NCBI RefSeq assembly: GCF_004001325.1
Contig: NZ_AP018722.1
Span: 1,550,001 to 1,614,000 of the forward strand
From: Thiomicrorhabdus aquaedulcis
GTDB lineage: Bacteria > Pseudomonadota > Gammaproteobacteria > Thiomicrospirales > Thiomicrospiraceae
DNA: 64,000 nt
Direction of reading: 5' to 3'
Shown: in pieces, positions 7,296 through 17,142 of the stretch
How the letters are laid out: each line of letters opens with the position of its first letter
How positions within the stretch are numbered: the first letter of the stretch is position 1
Made by a program: the position numbers and the translations under genes
The notes under the pieces: model-generated
The model's database searches: none
Seen by the model: the letters and a program-made list of their open reading frames with translations, nothing else
Told to the model about the DNA's origin: nothing

Positions 7296-9911
7296 ATGCC
7301 CATCAATATGCATTCCCTGCCCATTACCCCCTACTTACCCGATATTTTGCACACCATGGCGTGCAACGCGTGTGGCATTTTACAGGCCGAGCCGGGTGCG
7401 GGAAAGTCTACGCAAGTGCCTTTGGCTTTTTTGCGGGCGTCCGACTTTAAAGACAAAAAGATTATTTTATTAGAGCCGCGTCGTTTGGCGGTGCGTGCGT
7501 TGGCCGAGTATTTGGCCAAACAGTTGGGCGAAGCGGTTGGGCAAACCGTGGGCTATCAAGTGCGTAACGACCGAAAAACGTCAGCCAACACTCGGTTAGA
7601 AATCATGACCGAAGGACTGTTAATTAGGCGTTTGCAACAAGACCCGTCGCTGGCCGATACCGCCTTAATTTTATTTGATGAATTTCACGAACGCTCGCTG
7701 GACGCGGACTTGGCGTTGGCGATGTGCTTGGACGCACAAAGTGGCTTGCGCGACGATTTAAAAATTTTAGTGATGTCGGCTACGTTAGAAAGCCAAGAGT
7801 TAAGCGTATTTTTACACAATGCGCCCATTATAAAATGCCCAGGGCGCTGTTTTCCGGTCACCATTACCCACGTTAAAATGCCTGTTGCACCCAGCAACTA
7901 CCCTAATTATCACTCTTTTTATCAACACCTTAACCAGACCCTAACCTTAGCGTTACAAAACCATACGGGTAATTTTTTAGTGTTTTTGCCGGGTAAAAAA
8001 GAGATTTTTAACGCCATGCAAGCCGCTCACGCCGTCATTAACCCGCAAAATGTGGGGCTCATCGCGTTGCACGGCGGGTTATCACCCAGCGCGCAAAGCC
8101 AGGCGTTGCAACCCGATGCCAAAGGGCGTCGTAAAGTCATTTTTGCCACCAACATTGCTCAAACCAGTTTAACCATTGACGGCATTACCTGCGTGATTGA
8201 CAGCGGCTTGGCGCGAGCCAATGTGTACGACGTAAGCAGTGGCATGACGCGGATGATAACCCAACCCATTGCACAAGCCAGCGCCATTCAACGTGCTGGG
8301 CGTGCTGGGCGCACCACACCGGGACACGCTTACCGACTGTGGAGTGAAAGCGACCATTTAGCACGTCCGGCGTTTGAAAACCAAGCCATCTTAAGTTCAG
8401 ACCTAACCGATTTAGCCCTTGAGCTGGCCATATGGGGTGTCAGTACACCCGACGCCTTGCGCTGGCTTACCGCCCCGCCGCCCGTGCATTATCAAGTGGC
8501 CAAAGACCTGCTCATGCAACTGGGGTTTTTAACCGCCAAAGCCACACCCACTTTGCTAGGCGAGCTTGCCATCACCCTGGGAATGTCGGCACGCTTGGCC
8601 AAAATGTGTTTGGCGGCCAGTCAGTTTGGCTCAGCAACATTAGAAGTTGCGTGCGATTTGGCGGCCATTTTAAGCGCCGGTGACCTGTTTAAAAACAATC
8701 AACAAAGCATCGACATCGAGGTTCGTTTGCAGGCCTTACAAGCCTATCGAGCGGCACCCAGCAATGCCTTAAAGCGCATTCCATTAATGGCCGCCGTGGT
8801 CAATGAAGCCAACACCAACAGCTTAAAATGGCAACAACGCTTAAGCAAATTAACGCATAACAATAACTCACATAACTCACCAGGCCTGGTGGTTAAAGAT
8901 CTCGCGCTATCCACCTTAGCCACATTGTCCATAGGTCAGCTGTTAGCTTTGGCCTATCCTGATCGCATTGCCAAACGCCGTACGCAGACACTTGATGGCG
9001 ACGGGCGCTATCAACTAAGCAATGGCAAAGGTGCGTTTTTACCGGCCTATGATGCGCTTAACACCCAGGCCTGGTTAGTGGCTGCGCACTTAGACGGTCA
9101 ACGAACCGAAGGCAAACTGTTTATGGCTGCCGCCATTCGTTTGGAAGAGATTACGGCACTGTTTTCTGAGCAATTAAGTACGCATTCTGCCGTTAAGTTT
9201 AATCCCGACAAACAGCGGATTGAAGGCACACAAACTGTGCGATTGGGTGCACTGGTTTTAAAGAGTCAACCCATTAAAAACCTGCCCGCCGTGGAGTTTT
9301 TACGTTGCTTAATAAGCACTCTCACCGCACGCAACTTAAGCGATTTGCCGTGGCATCAGGCACAAGACTGGCTTAACCGAGTGCGTTGGTTGGGCGAACA
9401 CCAACCCGAGTTTGACTGTTTTTTACCAGAACAATTACTGGCCGAGTTTGACGACTGGTGCGCGCCCTATTTAAGCCACATAACCGCGTGGGCACAGCTT
9501 AAACAGCTTGATCTACTGAGTTTGCTCAAAGCCCGCCTAAGTTACGCGCAACTGCAAACCCTAGAACGAAACGCCCCCACCCATTTTGTCGCCCCATCGC
9601 AAAAACGCGCGCGCATTCACTACGCTGCGGGGCAAACCCCACGGGTGCGCATGCCGCTGCAAGAGTTATTTGGGCAAGTCACCACGCCCACCTTAGCCAA
9701 TGGCAAGGTGGCCATTACCTTTGAATTGCTGTCGCCGGCGCAAAGACCCATTCAAATTACCGCCGATTTAGGTCGGTTTTGGCTTGATTCATACCATGAA
9801 GTGGCCAAAGAGATGCGAGGGCAATACCCCAAGCACCGTTGGCCCGAAAAACCTTTAGAAGAAAAGGCCGGAAAATCTCTGCAAAGAGCCTTTAAAAAAG
9901 ACTCACCTTAA
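7296..9911 (+). CDS. hrpB: ATP-dependent RNA helicase HrpB
   Basis: An 871-residue DEAH-box family helicase. Walker A is AEPGAGKST at residues 31-39, and the DEAH-equivalent box reads DEFHER near residue 129. SATLES (motif III) and Q-R-A-G-R-A-G-R (motif VI) follow, with TNIAQTSLTIDG between. The C-terminal half is the HrpB-specific region. The physiological role of HrpB is unresolved in most bacteria. The start is weakly supported: MPINMHS, with a second Met four codons on. Two copies of the 12-bp palindrome, one perfect (8879) and one with a single mismatch (9064), are embedded in the coding sequence. Confidence 0.93.
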   Translation: MPINMHSLPITPYLPDILHTMACNACGILQAEPGAGKSTQVPLAFLRASDFKDKKIILLEPRRLAVRALAEYLAKQLGEAVGQTVGYQVRNDRKTSANTRLEIMTEGLLIRRLQQDPSLADTALILFDEFHERSLDADLALAMCLDAQSGLRDDLKILVMSATLESQELSVFLHNAPIIKCPGRCFPVTITHVKMPVAPSNYPNYHSFYQHLNQTLTLALQNHTGNFLVFLPGKKEIFNAMQAAHAVINPQNVGLIALHGGLSPSAQSQALQPDAKGRRKVIFATNIAQTSLTIDGITCVIDSGLARANVYDVSSGMTRMITQPIAQASAIQRAGRAGRTTPGHAYRLWSESDHLARPAFENQAILSSDLTDLALELAIWGVSTPDALRWLTAPPPVHYQVAKDLLMQLGFLTAKATPTLLGELAITLGMSARLAKMCLAASQFGSATLEVACDLAAILSAGDLFKNNQQSIDIEVRLQALQAYRAAPSNALKRIPLMAAVVNEANTNSLKWQQRLSKLTHNNNSHNSPGLVVKDLALSTLATLSIGQLLALAYPDRIAKRRTQTLDGDGRYQLSNGKGAFLPAYDALNTQAWLVAAHLDGQRTEGKLFMAAAIRLEEITALFSEQLSTHSAVKFNPDKQRIEGTQTVRLGALVLKSQPIKNLPAVEFLRCLISTLTARNLSDLPWHQAQDWLNRVRWLGEHQPEFDCFLPEQLLAEFDDWCAPYLSHITAWAQLKQLDLLSLLKARLSYAQLQTLERNAPTHFVAPSQKRARIHYAAGQTPRVRMPLQELFGQVTTPTLANGKVAITFELLSPAQRPIQITADLGRFWLDSYHEVAKEMRGQYPKHRWPEKPLEEKAGKSLQRAFKKDSP
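8879..8890. repeat. Palindrome ACCAGGCCTGGT, copy 3 (in hrpB)
   Basis: Inside hrpB, read as S-P-G-L-V. A one-mismatch relative (CCCAGGCCTGGT) lies at 9064-9075, read T-Q-A-W-L. Confidence 0.95.
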
Positions 9912-9927
9912 TCAAAAACCACAATTG

Positions 9928-9939
9928 ACCAGGCCTGGT
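9928..9939. repeat. Palindrome ACCAGGCCTGGT, copy 4
   Basis: In the 46-nt gap between the convergent ends of hrpB and the 91-residue hypothetical gene, with TTG/TTAA flanks extending the symmetry. Confidence 0.95.
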
Positions 9940-9957
9940 TAAACACAGTAAGACCGC

Positions 9958-10233
9958 TTACATTGTGGTTATTTTGCCATCTAATAAATCGCGCACAATT
10001 CGATCAAGCGCTTCTTCAAACGCACAATCCGAACTGGTAAAGCTAAATACATCGTGCGATGAAATAACCTTATAGGTCTTAAATTGTGACTTTTTACAAT
10101 GCATCATCTGACTGCCTAACGCATTTAAATACCGCTCGTCAGTGGCAATGGCTTTAAACGTGGGATGCCCGTGATGCCCTAAAGCAATTAAAACATGATC
10201 AGAGGGTAAAATAACGCGTGTTGGAAATAACAT
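9958..10233 (-). CDS. Hypothetical protein (91 aa)
   Basis: A 91-residue frame, soluble and without a signal peptide, with several His and Cys residues (ALGHHGHP near residue 19, MMHCKK near 43, S-S-D-C-A near 67). The C-terminus (EEALDRIVRDLLDGKI) looks helical. An AAAGG stretch 11 nt upstream could be its ribosome site. I recognise no family. It is convergent with hrpB and its upstream side abuts a diverged MITE copy. Real-gene status rests on length and start context. Confidence 0.5.
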   Translation of the reverse strand: MLFPTRVILPSDHVLIALGHHGHPTFKAIATDERYLNALGSQMMHCKKSQFKTYKVISSHDVFSFTSSDCAFEEALDRIVRDLLDGKITTM

Positions 10234-10268
10234 AAAAACTAACCTTTATCTTCTACTATCTACATTAA

Positions 10269-10424
10269 GAGACCCTGGCATGCGTAGAGATACCGCCAAA
10301 AATGGTTAAAACCTGCCTAACTTCTTGTTAAAAATGATGAATAGCCAGCCATTCACACTATTTTCACCTCAATTTGGTAAGTTCTGTTCATTTTTTGCAG
10401 GAATTACACTCGTGCAAAGGTCTC
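10269..10424. mobile_element. Diverged MITE copy (156 bp)
   Basis: Begins GAGACCCTGGCATGCG and ends CGTGCAAAGGTCTC. The interior keeps the family landmarks CCAAAAATGGTTAAAA, the central GAATAGCCAGCCATTCAC palindrome and CTCAATTTGGTAA. More diverged than the four 159-bp copies, and no target duplication is left. It occupies the gap between the hypothetical gene and the alpha-carbonic anhydrase homologue. Confidence 0.8.
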
Positions 10425-10433
10425 ACAAACAAA

Positions 10434-11474
10434 TTAATAAAACTCGTACGGTTGCAGCTCTTGCGTGCCGCTTGCCCAAGACTTTAGCAAGCTACGTGCA
10501 TACCTGGCTTGCACAGGCCGCGCATTATTGCCCATTAACGCCCGCAATGCTTGTATTTGTTGCGTCGAAGCCTCAACGGGCTGTTTAAAAACCTGCCATC
10601 TTACGCCTTCTGTGCAAGGCGGGGTAGTCAACGACCCACTGTACTGATAAAACTGCATATCTGCCGGTAAAAAATACCCCGGATTCAAGTTAATGTCACC
10701 TAATGATTTCATTTTTGTGCCTTTTTTAGGCACATTAGCCAATACCGCACTTAACCATTCATTTTCAGCGCCTTCCTGAAACAGCACACTTAAAATTAGC
10801 GCCTGTCCATCTCCGTCTTTATGAACAATTTGCATCTCCATAGGATAGCTAAAGCCTTCTAAGGTGTGCTCGCTTGGGGTGTGAAAACCAACGTGGCTTA
10901 GGGCATAACGACGGCCTTCACTTAAAATAAAATGACCCATTGGATACTTTATTTGCACACTTTGGTCGACCCATCCCAATTGCACCGACACATCACGATA
11001 AGCAAATTGAACCCCGTTCATACCCACGGTACCCTGCGCCAAAGACTCTCTAATATCAATGGGGGACTGATTTTTGCCCGTTTTACACACGCTAAATTTA
11101 CTGGACAATCCACCCCAATACGCAGGACCTGCTTTGCCGCTGTAACCCCAAGGCAATGCAGGTTTTGCAACAGGTTTGGCAACCGCTTTTTGTTCTGGGC
11201 TTGCCGGCGGTTTAGCCGCTGTATTGGCGTTTTCCTGATTGGATTTTTTATCGTCGGTTTTTACAACTTCGGGCTTGGCGGCCGGCTCAACCGGGGGCAA
11301 CTGTTTTTCAAGCTCTGCACCTAGGTCAATTAAAGGTTCGTCGGCCACGACGGCTGGTTTAGCGTTATTGGCATTAGTGACGTTATTGGTGTTATTAGAC
11401 GGTTTTTCTTCTGACCAGGCCTGGTTAACGCTAAAAAAAACCAACGCCAACGACATTAAAAATTTAACTTTCAT
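10434..11474 (-). CDS. Alpha-carbonic anhydrase homologue, predicted acatalytic
   Basis: A 346-residue exported protein: signal peptide (residues 1-21, ending N-Q-A-W-S), a 90-residue Ala/Pro/Lys/Asn-rich linker, then an alpha-CA domain from about residue 108. Family features present are WGYSG, N-Q-S-P-I-D-I, TPSEHTLEG, and SLTTPPCTEGV with the active-site Thr. However, the zinc triad is broken. The usual H-F-H reads G-F-H (S-H-V-G-F-H-T), and the third ligand in E-x-H-x-V-H reads E-M-Q-I-V-H. Only one of three histidine ligands remains, so CO2 hydration is unlikely. It may act as a structural or binding protein like the vertebrate CA-related proteins. A good AAGGA site precedes the start. 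Confidence 0.88.
   Translation of the reverse strand: MKVKFLMSLALVFFSVNQAWSEEKPSNNTNNVTNANNAKPAVVADEPLIDLGAELEKQLPPVEPAAKPEVVKTDDKKSNQENANTAAKPPASPEQKAVAKPVAKPALPWGYSGKAGPAYWGGLSSKFSVCKTGKNQSPIDIRESLAQGTVGMNGVQFAYRDVSVQLGWVDQSVQIKYPMGHFILSEGRRYALSHVGFHTPSEHTLEGFSYPMEMQIVHKDGDGQALILSVLFQEGAENEWLSAVLANVPKKGTKMKSLGDINLNPGYFLPADMQFYQYSGSLTTPPCTEGVRWQVFKQPVEASTQQIQALRALMGNNARPVQARYARSLLKSWASGTQELQPYEFY
11414..11425. repeat. Palindrome ACCAGGCCTGGT, copy 5 (in alpha-CA signal peptide)
   Basis: Encodes N-Q-A-W-S at the end of the alpha-CA homologue's signal peptide on the minus strand. Confidence 0.95.
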
Positions 11475-11549
11475 GTGTGTTCCTTAACTCTAAACCCTGA
11501 ATCAAACCTAAGCTAAATCTAAGCCAACTTGCAAACATACCCAAACTTT

Positions 11550-12479
11550 TTACCCAGCGCGTGCGTCTAACAAATCTTGAAACACCGCCAATTCCGATTT
11601 TTGAATGGCAAACACACCCTCACCGCCGTGGTCGAACTCAAACCAATAAAACGGCAGTTCGGGATACGCTTCTTCTAAATAATATTGCGACACACCCACC
11701 TCAACAATCAATACGCCGTCTTCTTTTAAATGCGCAGCGGCTTGGGCTAAAATTTTACGCACCAAATCCAGTCCGTCTTCGCCTGCTTCTAAGCCCAAAC
11801 GCGGCTCTTGCAAAAACTCTGCAGGCAATGCGTCCATTTCAATGGCGTCGACATAGGGCGGATTAGACACAATTAAATCGTACTGTTTACCGTCTAACGC
11901 ACTAAATAGATCCGATTCAATGGCGTAGACAAAATCGTTTAACTCATACAAATCAATATTTTGCTGTGCCACTGCCAGCGCATCCGCTGAAATATCCACT
12001 AAATCAATTTCGGCATTTGGAAACGCGTCTAACGAGGCAATGCCAATGCAACCACTGCCGGTGCATAAGTCCAGCATATCAGTAACTTCATCAGGATTTA
12101 CCCATGGCTCATAACGCTGAGCAATTAATTCGGCAATGGGTGAGCGCGGCACTAAAGTGGATTCATTCACCAAAAACCGTACGCCTGCAAACCATGCCTC
12201 GCCCGTTAAATAGGCGGCGGGTTTGCGGTTTTCAATGCGACGTTTAAACAAGTCGGTAACCGCTTGCTTTTCGGGTTGGGTTAAGCGTGCTTGCCAATAT
12301 TTAGCCGGCACTTTAACCGGTAATTTTAAGGCAAAAAACACCAGCACTTTTGACTCATCAAAGGCATTATCCGTACCATGTCCAAAGAACAACTGGGCGG
12401 TTGAAAATAATGTGCCACCCCAGCGTACAAAATCGGCCACGGTTTCTAGACCCTCGTATTGATAATTAATGTTCGTCAT
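11550..12479 (-). CDS. prmB: Ribosomal protein L3 N5-glutamine methyltransferase PrmB
   Basis: A 309-residue SAM-dependent methylase of the HemK family that modifies a glutamine of ribosomal protein L3. Residues 120-150 carry the substrate-side motif (VPRSPIAELI), then the SAM motif DLCTGSGCIGIAS near 138, and the catalytic NPPY (IVSNPPYVD) near 206. VPRSPIAE is the PrmB-type version, as opposed to the PrmC form. GGAG precedes the ATG. It is downstream of mog on the same strand, with a nine-base G tract (12529-12537) in the gap. Confidence 0.92.
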   Translation of the reverse strand: MTNINYQYEGLETVADFVRWGGTLFSTAQLFFGHGTDNAFDESKVLVFFALKLPVKVPAKYWQARLTQPEKQAVTDLFKRRIENRKPAAYLTGEAWFAGVRFLVNESTLVPRSPIAELIAQRYEPWVNPDEVTDMLDLCTGSGCIGIASLDAFPNAEIDLVDISADALAVAQQNIDLYELNDFVYAIESDLFSALDGKQYDLIVSNPPYVDAIEMDALPAEFLQEPRLGLEAGEDGLDLVRKILAQAAAHLKEDGVLIVEVGVSQYYLEEAYPELPFYWFEFDHGGEGVFAIQKSELAVFQDLLDARAG

Positions 12480-12553
12480 GTGTGCTCCTTACAATGAGTC
12501 GGCGGCGGCAAATAAACCGCCTAAATATGGGGGGGGGATTTAGCGTGTGCGGT

Positions 12554-13108
12554 TTAGGGTGCGATTTTTAAGGCGTGTTTAGGTCTAAACGCCTTTACAA
12601 ACTCGTCATTGGTTTCTAAATACGCCCCATCAATTAAATCAATGCAATACGGCACGGCCGGAAACACCGCTGCCAAACACTCGCCTATGGCCGACGGCTT
12701 GCCCGGTAAGTTTATAATAAGACTTGCCCCACGCGTGCCGGCAATTTGCCGTGACAAAATCGCGGTAGGAACGTATTTTAACGATTGCGCACGCATTTGC
12801 TCGGCAAAGCCATCTAAAATTTTATCGCACACAGCGGCGGTAGCCTCGGGCGTTACATCGCGTTTAGCCGGGCCTGTGCCACCGGTGGTTAAAATTAAAC
12901 TGCAACCGTGCACGTCGGCTAACTCGATTAAGGTCGCTTCAATTAAGGACTGCTCATCCGCAATCACTCGACTGTGCGCTTGCCAAGACCCTTTTAAGGC
13001 TTGCGACACCCAATCGAGCATGGCCGGACCACCCAAATCTTGATATTCACCGCGACTGGCGCGGTCTGAAATGGTGACAAAACCGATGTTAATTTGGTTG
13101 TTTTGCAT
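12554..13108 (-). CDS. mog: Molybdopterin adenylyltransferase Mog
   Basis: A 184-residue enzyme that adenylylates molybdopterin before molybdate insertion. The MoaB/Mog fold is shown by FVTISDRASRGEYQDLGGP at the N-terminus, LTTGGTGPAKRDVTPE near residue 88, and NLPGKPSAI near 147. Mog rather than MoaB is favoured by the length and the D-L-G-G-P loop. No other molybdenum cofactor genes are in the window. Confidence 0.9.
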   Translation of the reverse strand: MQNNQINIGFVTISDRASRGEYQDLGGPAMLDWVSQALKGSWQAHSRVIADEQSLIEATLIELADVHGCSLILTTGGTGPAKRDVTPEATAAVCDKILDGFAEQMRAQSLKYVPTAILSRQIAGTRGASLIINLPGKPSAIGECLAAVFPAVPYCIDLIDGAYLETNDEFVKAFRPKHALKIAP

Positions 13109-13316
13109 GACTAACCCTTGAAATCAAATTTTTAAACCCACATATAATAACGCATTGTAAAAAGAAGGTTTACGGACTTTATGCCCCGTTTGCGCCAATA
13201 CTCGTGGTTTACCAACGCATATTCGCTACATTAACCCATATTTGCCCTTAATGGCCTGTAATTACCCTATAATTTGCGCCCTTAAAATACGCCATTCACA
13301 CCCAAAAGATGCCAAC

Positions 13317-16063
13317 ATGACCGACTCAAACCCTTTGCTTGACCCCAATACTCTCATCATGCACACCGATGCAGACGACCAATCGCCGACGGATTTACGG
13401 CTAGATAACGTGGACGAAGAGGACGAGTTAGACGATTTTGACCATCTGGACGACAACGACATTCAATTTGACATAGACGACCAAGTTCAAAACGAAGCTG
13501 ATGGCGATATGGACAACGACGATTTCACCAGTGCGTCTTTAGAAGACCGTATGGCAGCTCAAAACGACTTAAACAGTCCAGCTACGCACTCCAAAAAACC
13601 AGTTTTTGGGCAATTGGCCAAACCTGACATTATCCTACCCAATGAAATTTATTTACTGCCGGTTAAAGAACGGCCGTTTTTTCCGGGTCAACAACTGCCC
13701 GTACTGCTTAATAAAGTCAATTGGAACGACACGTTTAACGCCGTTAAAGCGGCCAAATGCAAATACATCGGCTTGGTGTATGTTGACCAAGAGCATCACG
13801 AAAAAGCCCTGCCCGAAGACTTTTCGGCCATTGGCACCTTGGTGCGCATCCACGACCCTAAAGTTAAAAAGACTTTATTCAACTGATTGCCGAAGGCATT
13901 AAACGCTTTCAAATTGACCATTGGATTTCTGAAAAATCGCCGTATCGCGCCCAGGTAAGCTACCCGGCCGACATCAAAAACGGCACCGACACCGAATTTA
14001 AAGCCTACGGCTTGGCGATTATGAACGCCTTTAGAGAGTTGTTGCCGCTTAATCCGCTGTACAGCGAAGAACTTAAATACTTTTTAAACCGCTACAGCGC
14101 CAGCGAGCCGGCTCAATTGGCCGACTTTGCTGCAGGACTTACCACCGCAGACAATAACGAACTGCAAGATGTGTTAGAAACCATGGACTTGGTGGAGCGC
14201 ATGGAAAAAGTCCTGGCGCTGTTTAAGCAAGAAATTGAATTTACCAAACTGCAATTTAACATTCGTGAGCGCGTTGAAGAGAGCATAAACGATCATCAAC
14301 GTGAGTTTTTCTTGCGTCAACAACTCACCGAAATTCAACGCGAACTGGGCATGGTTAAAGACGATCAAACCTTGGACGGCGATCGCTTTCGCGAACGCAT
14401 TGCCAAACTGGCTTTAAGCGACGAAGCGCTTAAAAAAGCCGAAGAAGAGCTTGAAAAAATCAACCTCCTCGACCCCCAATCGCCCGAATACAACGTAACG
14501 CGCAATTGGCTTGATTGGCTTACTCAACTGCCTTGGGGCGTGCACAGTGCCGACAAACTCGATTTAAAACGCGCTAAAAAAATCCTTGATAAGGGTCACG
14601 ATGGCCTAGAAGACGTTAAAGACCGCATTTTAGAGTTTTTGGCGGTGGGGGTTTTAAAAGGCGAAATTGCCGGCTCGATTATTTGTTTGGTAGGCCCTCC
14701 AGGGGTAGGAAAAACCTCGATTGGCCGCTCAATTGCCAATGCATTAGGCCGTAAGTTTTACCGCTTTTCGGTGGGCGGCATGCGCGATGAGGCTGAAATT
14801 AAAGGCCATCGTCGTACCTACATAGGGGCGATGCCCGGCAAGTTTATTCAGGCACTTAAAGATTGCGAAACCGCTAATCCAGTGATTATGCTCGACGAAG
14901 TGGACAAAATTGGTGCATCGTTTCACGGCGACCCGGCCTCGGCGTTGTTAGAGGTGTTAGACCCCGAACAAAACAGCGGTTTTATGGATCACTTTTTAGA
15001 CGTGCGTTTTGATCTTTCTAAAGCGGTATTTGTCTGCACCGCCAATACGTTGGACACCATTCCCGCGCCTTTGTTAGACCGGATGGAAGTGATTCGGTTG
15101 TCGGGGTACATTACCGAAGAAAAAATGAAAATTGCTCAACACCACCTTTGGCCGGCACTGCTTAATGAAAGCGGTCTGACCAAAGAACAAGTGCAAATAA
15201 CGCCGGCGGCCGTTCGCCAGGTCATTGAAGGCTATGCGCGCGAATCGGGTGTGCGTAATCTTAAAAAACAGTTGGCCAAACTGGTGCGCAAGTTGGCGTT
15301 TAAATTTGTCACCACCGACTTACAAACCATGCGCATTCACGTCAATGAACTGGAAGCGATGCTGGGACAACCCCGTTTTACGCCCGAAAAAATTAACCAG
15401 CAAATTGGCACCATTACCGGGCTGGCGTGGACATCCATGGGGGGCGCGACCCTTACCATTGAAGCCAGTCGAGTACACACGTTAAATCGCGGGTTTAAAT
15501 TATCAGGGCAGTTGGGCGAAGTAATGCAAGAATCGGCGGGCATTGCGTACAGTTTTATCTCATCCAATCTTGACAAATACAAAGCCGACCCCGAGTTTTT
15601 TGACAAAGCCTTTGTGCACTTGCACGTGCCCGACGGCGCCACACCCAAAGACGGCCCTAGTGCAGGGGTAACCATGGCCACGGCTTTATTGTCGTTAGCG
15701 CGTAACGAAGCGATTAAAACCCCGCTGGCCATGACCGGTGAGTTAAGTTTGACCGGCCTGGTATTGCCCGTGGGCGGCATTCGTGAAAAAGTCATTGCCG
15801 CCAAACGCATCGGCCTTAAAGAACTTATTTTACCAGATGAAAACCGCAAGGATTTCTTAGAGTTACCCGACTATTTAAAAGAAGGAATGACCATTCACTT
15901 TGCCAAACACTTTGACGATGTAGCGCGATTAACCTTTAACATTCGCGCTAAATCGGTGGCGTTAAAAGCGCATACAGCGCGCAAAACGCTAACACAGGTC
16001 ATTGCGCCAGCAGGTTCCGGTTCCATAGCCGCCGCCGAAGCGATAAATACAGTACACATTTAA
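13317..16063 (+). CDS. lon: ATP-dependent protease Lon (frameshifted in this sequence)
   Basis: An AAA+ serine protease. The frame opened at ATG 13317 stops at 13886; the next frame carries the rest to 16063. Adding one A to the A5 run at 13866-13870 rejoins them (V-K-K-D-F-I-Q-L-I) into a 915-residue Lon. Landmarks: substrate-binding N-domain, Walker A GPPGVGKT, Walker B VIMLDEVDKIG, catalytic Ser in DGPSAGVT and Lys in VIAAKRIGL. The protein starts with about 90 extra residues very rich in Asp and Glu (D-E-E-D-E-L-D-D-F), absent from typical Lon. A TATAAT (13268-13273) lies 43 nt upstream of the start. The frameshift is probably a sequence error. Confidence 0.9.
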
Positions 16064-16144
16064 GTAAGAATGCATCAGCATAAATCCAACTGCATTACTG
16101 TATGAACCGACAACGCTAAAAGAGTCTTGTTGATTTATTACAAT

Positions 16145-16182
16145 AAAAAAGCATTGACCAGGCCTGGTCAATGCCTTTTTTA
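16145..16182. terminator. Bidirectional terminator built on ACCAGGCCTGGT copy 6
   Basis: GCATTG-ACCAGGCCTGGT-CAATGC is a perfect 24-bp palindrome (16151-16174) with A-run on the left and T-run on the right. It lies between convergent lon and the HDOD gene and can stop both. Confidence 0.85.
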
Positions 16183-16244
16183 TTGCCTATAACGTTGTCT
16201 AAAATACGTTGTCTAAAATTTTACGCCTTAACAACGCTTAATTC

Positions 16245-17078
16245 TTAATTCTTAAACGTATAGGTCATTAACGCTGTTCTAATTTCTTTTATTACCCCAG
16301 CACTAATCATTAACTCTTTTAAACCGTCCAGTTCGTATTCTCGCATTTCATTACCGCGGTACGCACCCAACGATACCTCAGAAACAATCGCATTGGCCAC
16401 TTTTAGCATGGCGACCATGGCACGAACACGGTCGTTTTGAATTCGTTCACATTTGTCATTATGGTGCAGCATAATGGCGTTAATCATGTCGACCGGCAAA
16501 TGCCATTTTTTGGCGATAAGCACGCCCACCATCGCGTGATTAGATTGATACACCGCCTCTTCTTTTTGCAAAATAGACGTAGGCAATGACATAGAGTTTC
16601 TAAACAGCGATTCGTATTGCGCCTCAGACTTGGCCGCCAACATTAACGCGCCGGCGTTATGAAACAATCCCAGCATATAAGCCTGATCACGCGTCACATC
16701 TTGCACCCAATCCGAAATGTCCGCCATGCAAAACGCCACGTCCACACTGTGATCCATAATGTCTTTAAACAACCCTTTGGTGCCAAATAAGTTTTTAAGT
16801 GCAGCCGACACCACCAAGTTGTACAAATTGTCTAACCCAATCACATTCACTGCATCTCTAATAGAATGACACGGTACTTTAAGCTTAAGAATGGGCGAAT
16901 TAACAATACGCATAACCTCACCAGAGAGCGTGGTGTTTTGTTCAATAATTTGTGCCACGCTTACGGTATTTGAAAACTTGCTTTTAATTTCACGCTCCAA
17001 CAGCAACACTTCATCGGGCAGTTCTGGAATAGATTGGCCATGAATGGCGTGCATGGCATTGCGTAACTTTTCGTGCAT
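16245..17078 (-). CDS. HDOD domain protein
   Basis: A 277-residue protein with one HDOD domain (about residues 12-215), the output-like module related to HD phosphohydrolases but without the metal site. Visible landmarks are LLEREIKSKFSN, NTTLSGEVMRIVNSP, A-Y-M-L-G-L-F-H-N-A-G and H-A-M-V-G-V-L-I-A-K-K-W-H-L-P. Such proteins take part in signalling, often tied to motility or nucleotide second messengers, but the ligand is unknown. No receiver or GGDEF domain is attached. It stands alone between lon and the DUF4136 lipoprotein. Confidence 0.85.
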   Translation of the reverse strand: MHEKLRNAMHAIHGQSIPELPDEVLLLEREIKSKFSNTVSVAQIIEQNTTLSGEVMRIVNSPILKLKVPCHSIRDAVNVIGLDNLYNLVVSAALKNLFGTKGLFKDIMDHSVDVAFCMADISDWVQDVTRDQAYMLGLFHNAGALMLAAKSEAQYESLFRNSMSLPTSILQKEEAVYQSNHAMVGVLIAKKWHLPVDMINAIMLHHNDKCERIQNDRVRAMVAMLKVANAIVSEVSLGAYRGNEMREYELDGLKELMISAGVIKEIRTALMTYTFKN

Positions 17079-17142
17079 AAAACGTCCTAATAAGGCCTAA
17101 CTTAAAGCGGTTAAACTGATCAAATTGACATTAATGTGTCAC

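Noticed and set aside
13842-13895. Programmed -1 frameshift producing two Lon forms
   Set aside because: T-AAA-AAG is only close to the A-AAA-AAG slip site, no stimulatory stem or internal Shine-Dalgarno was evident, and four other homopolymer losses in the window fit sequence error better.
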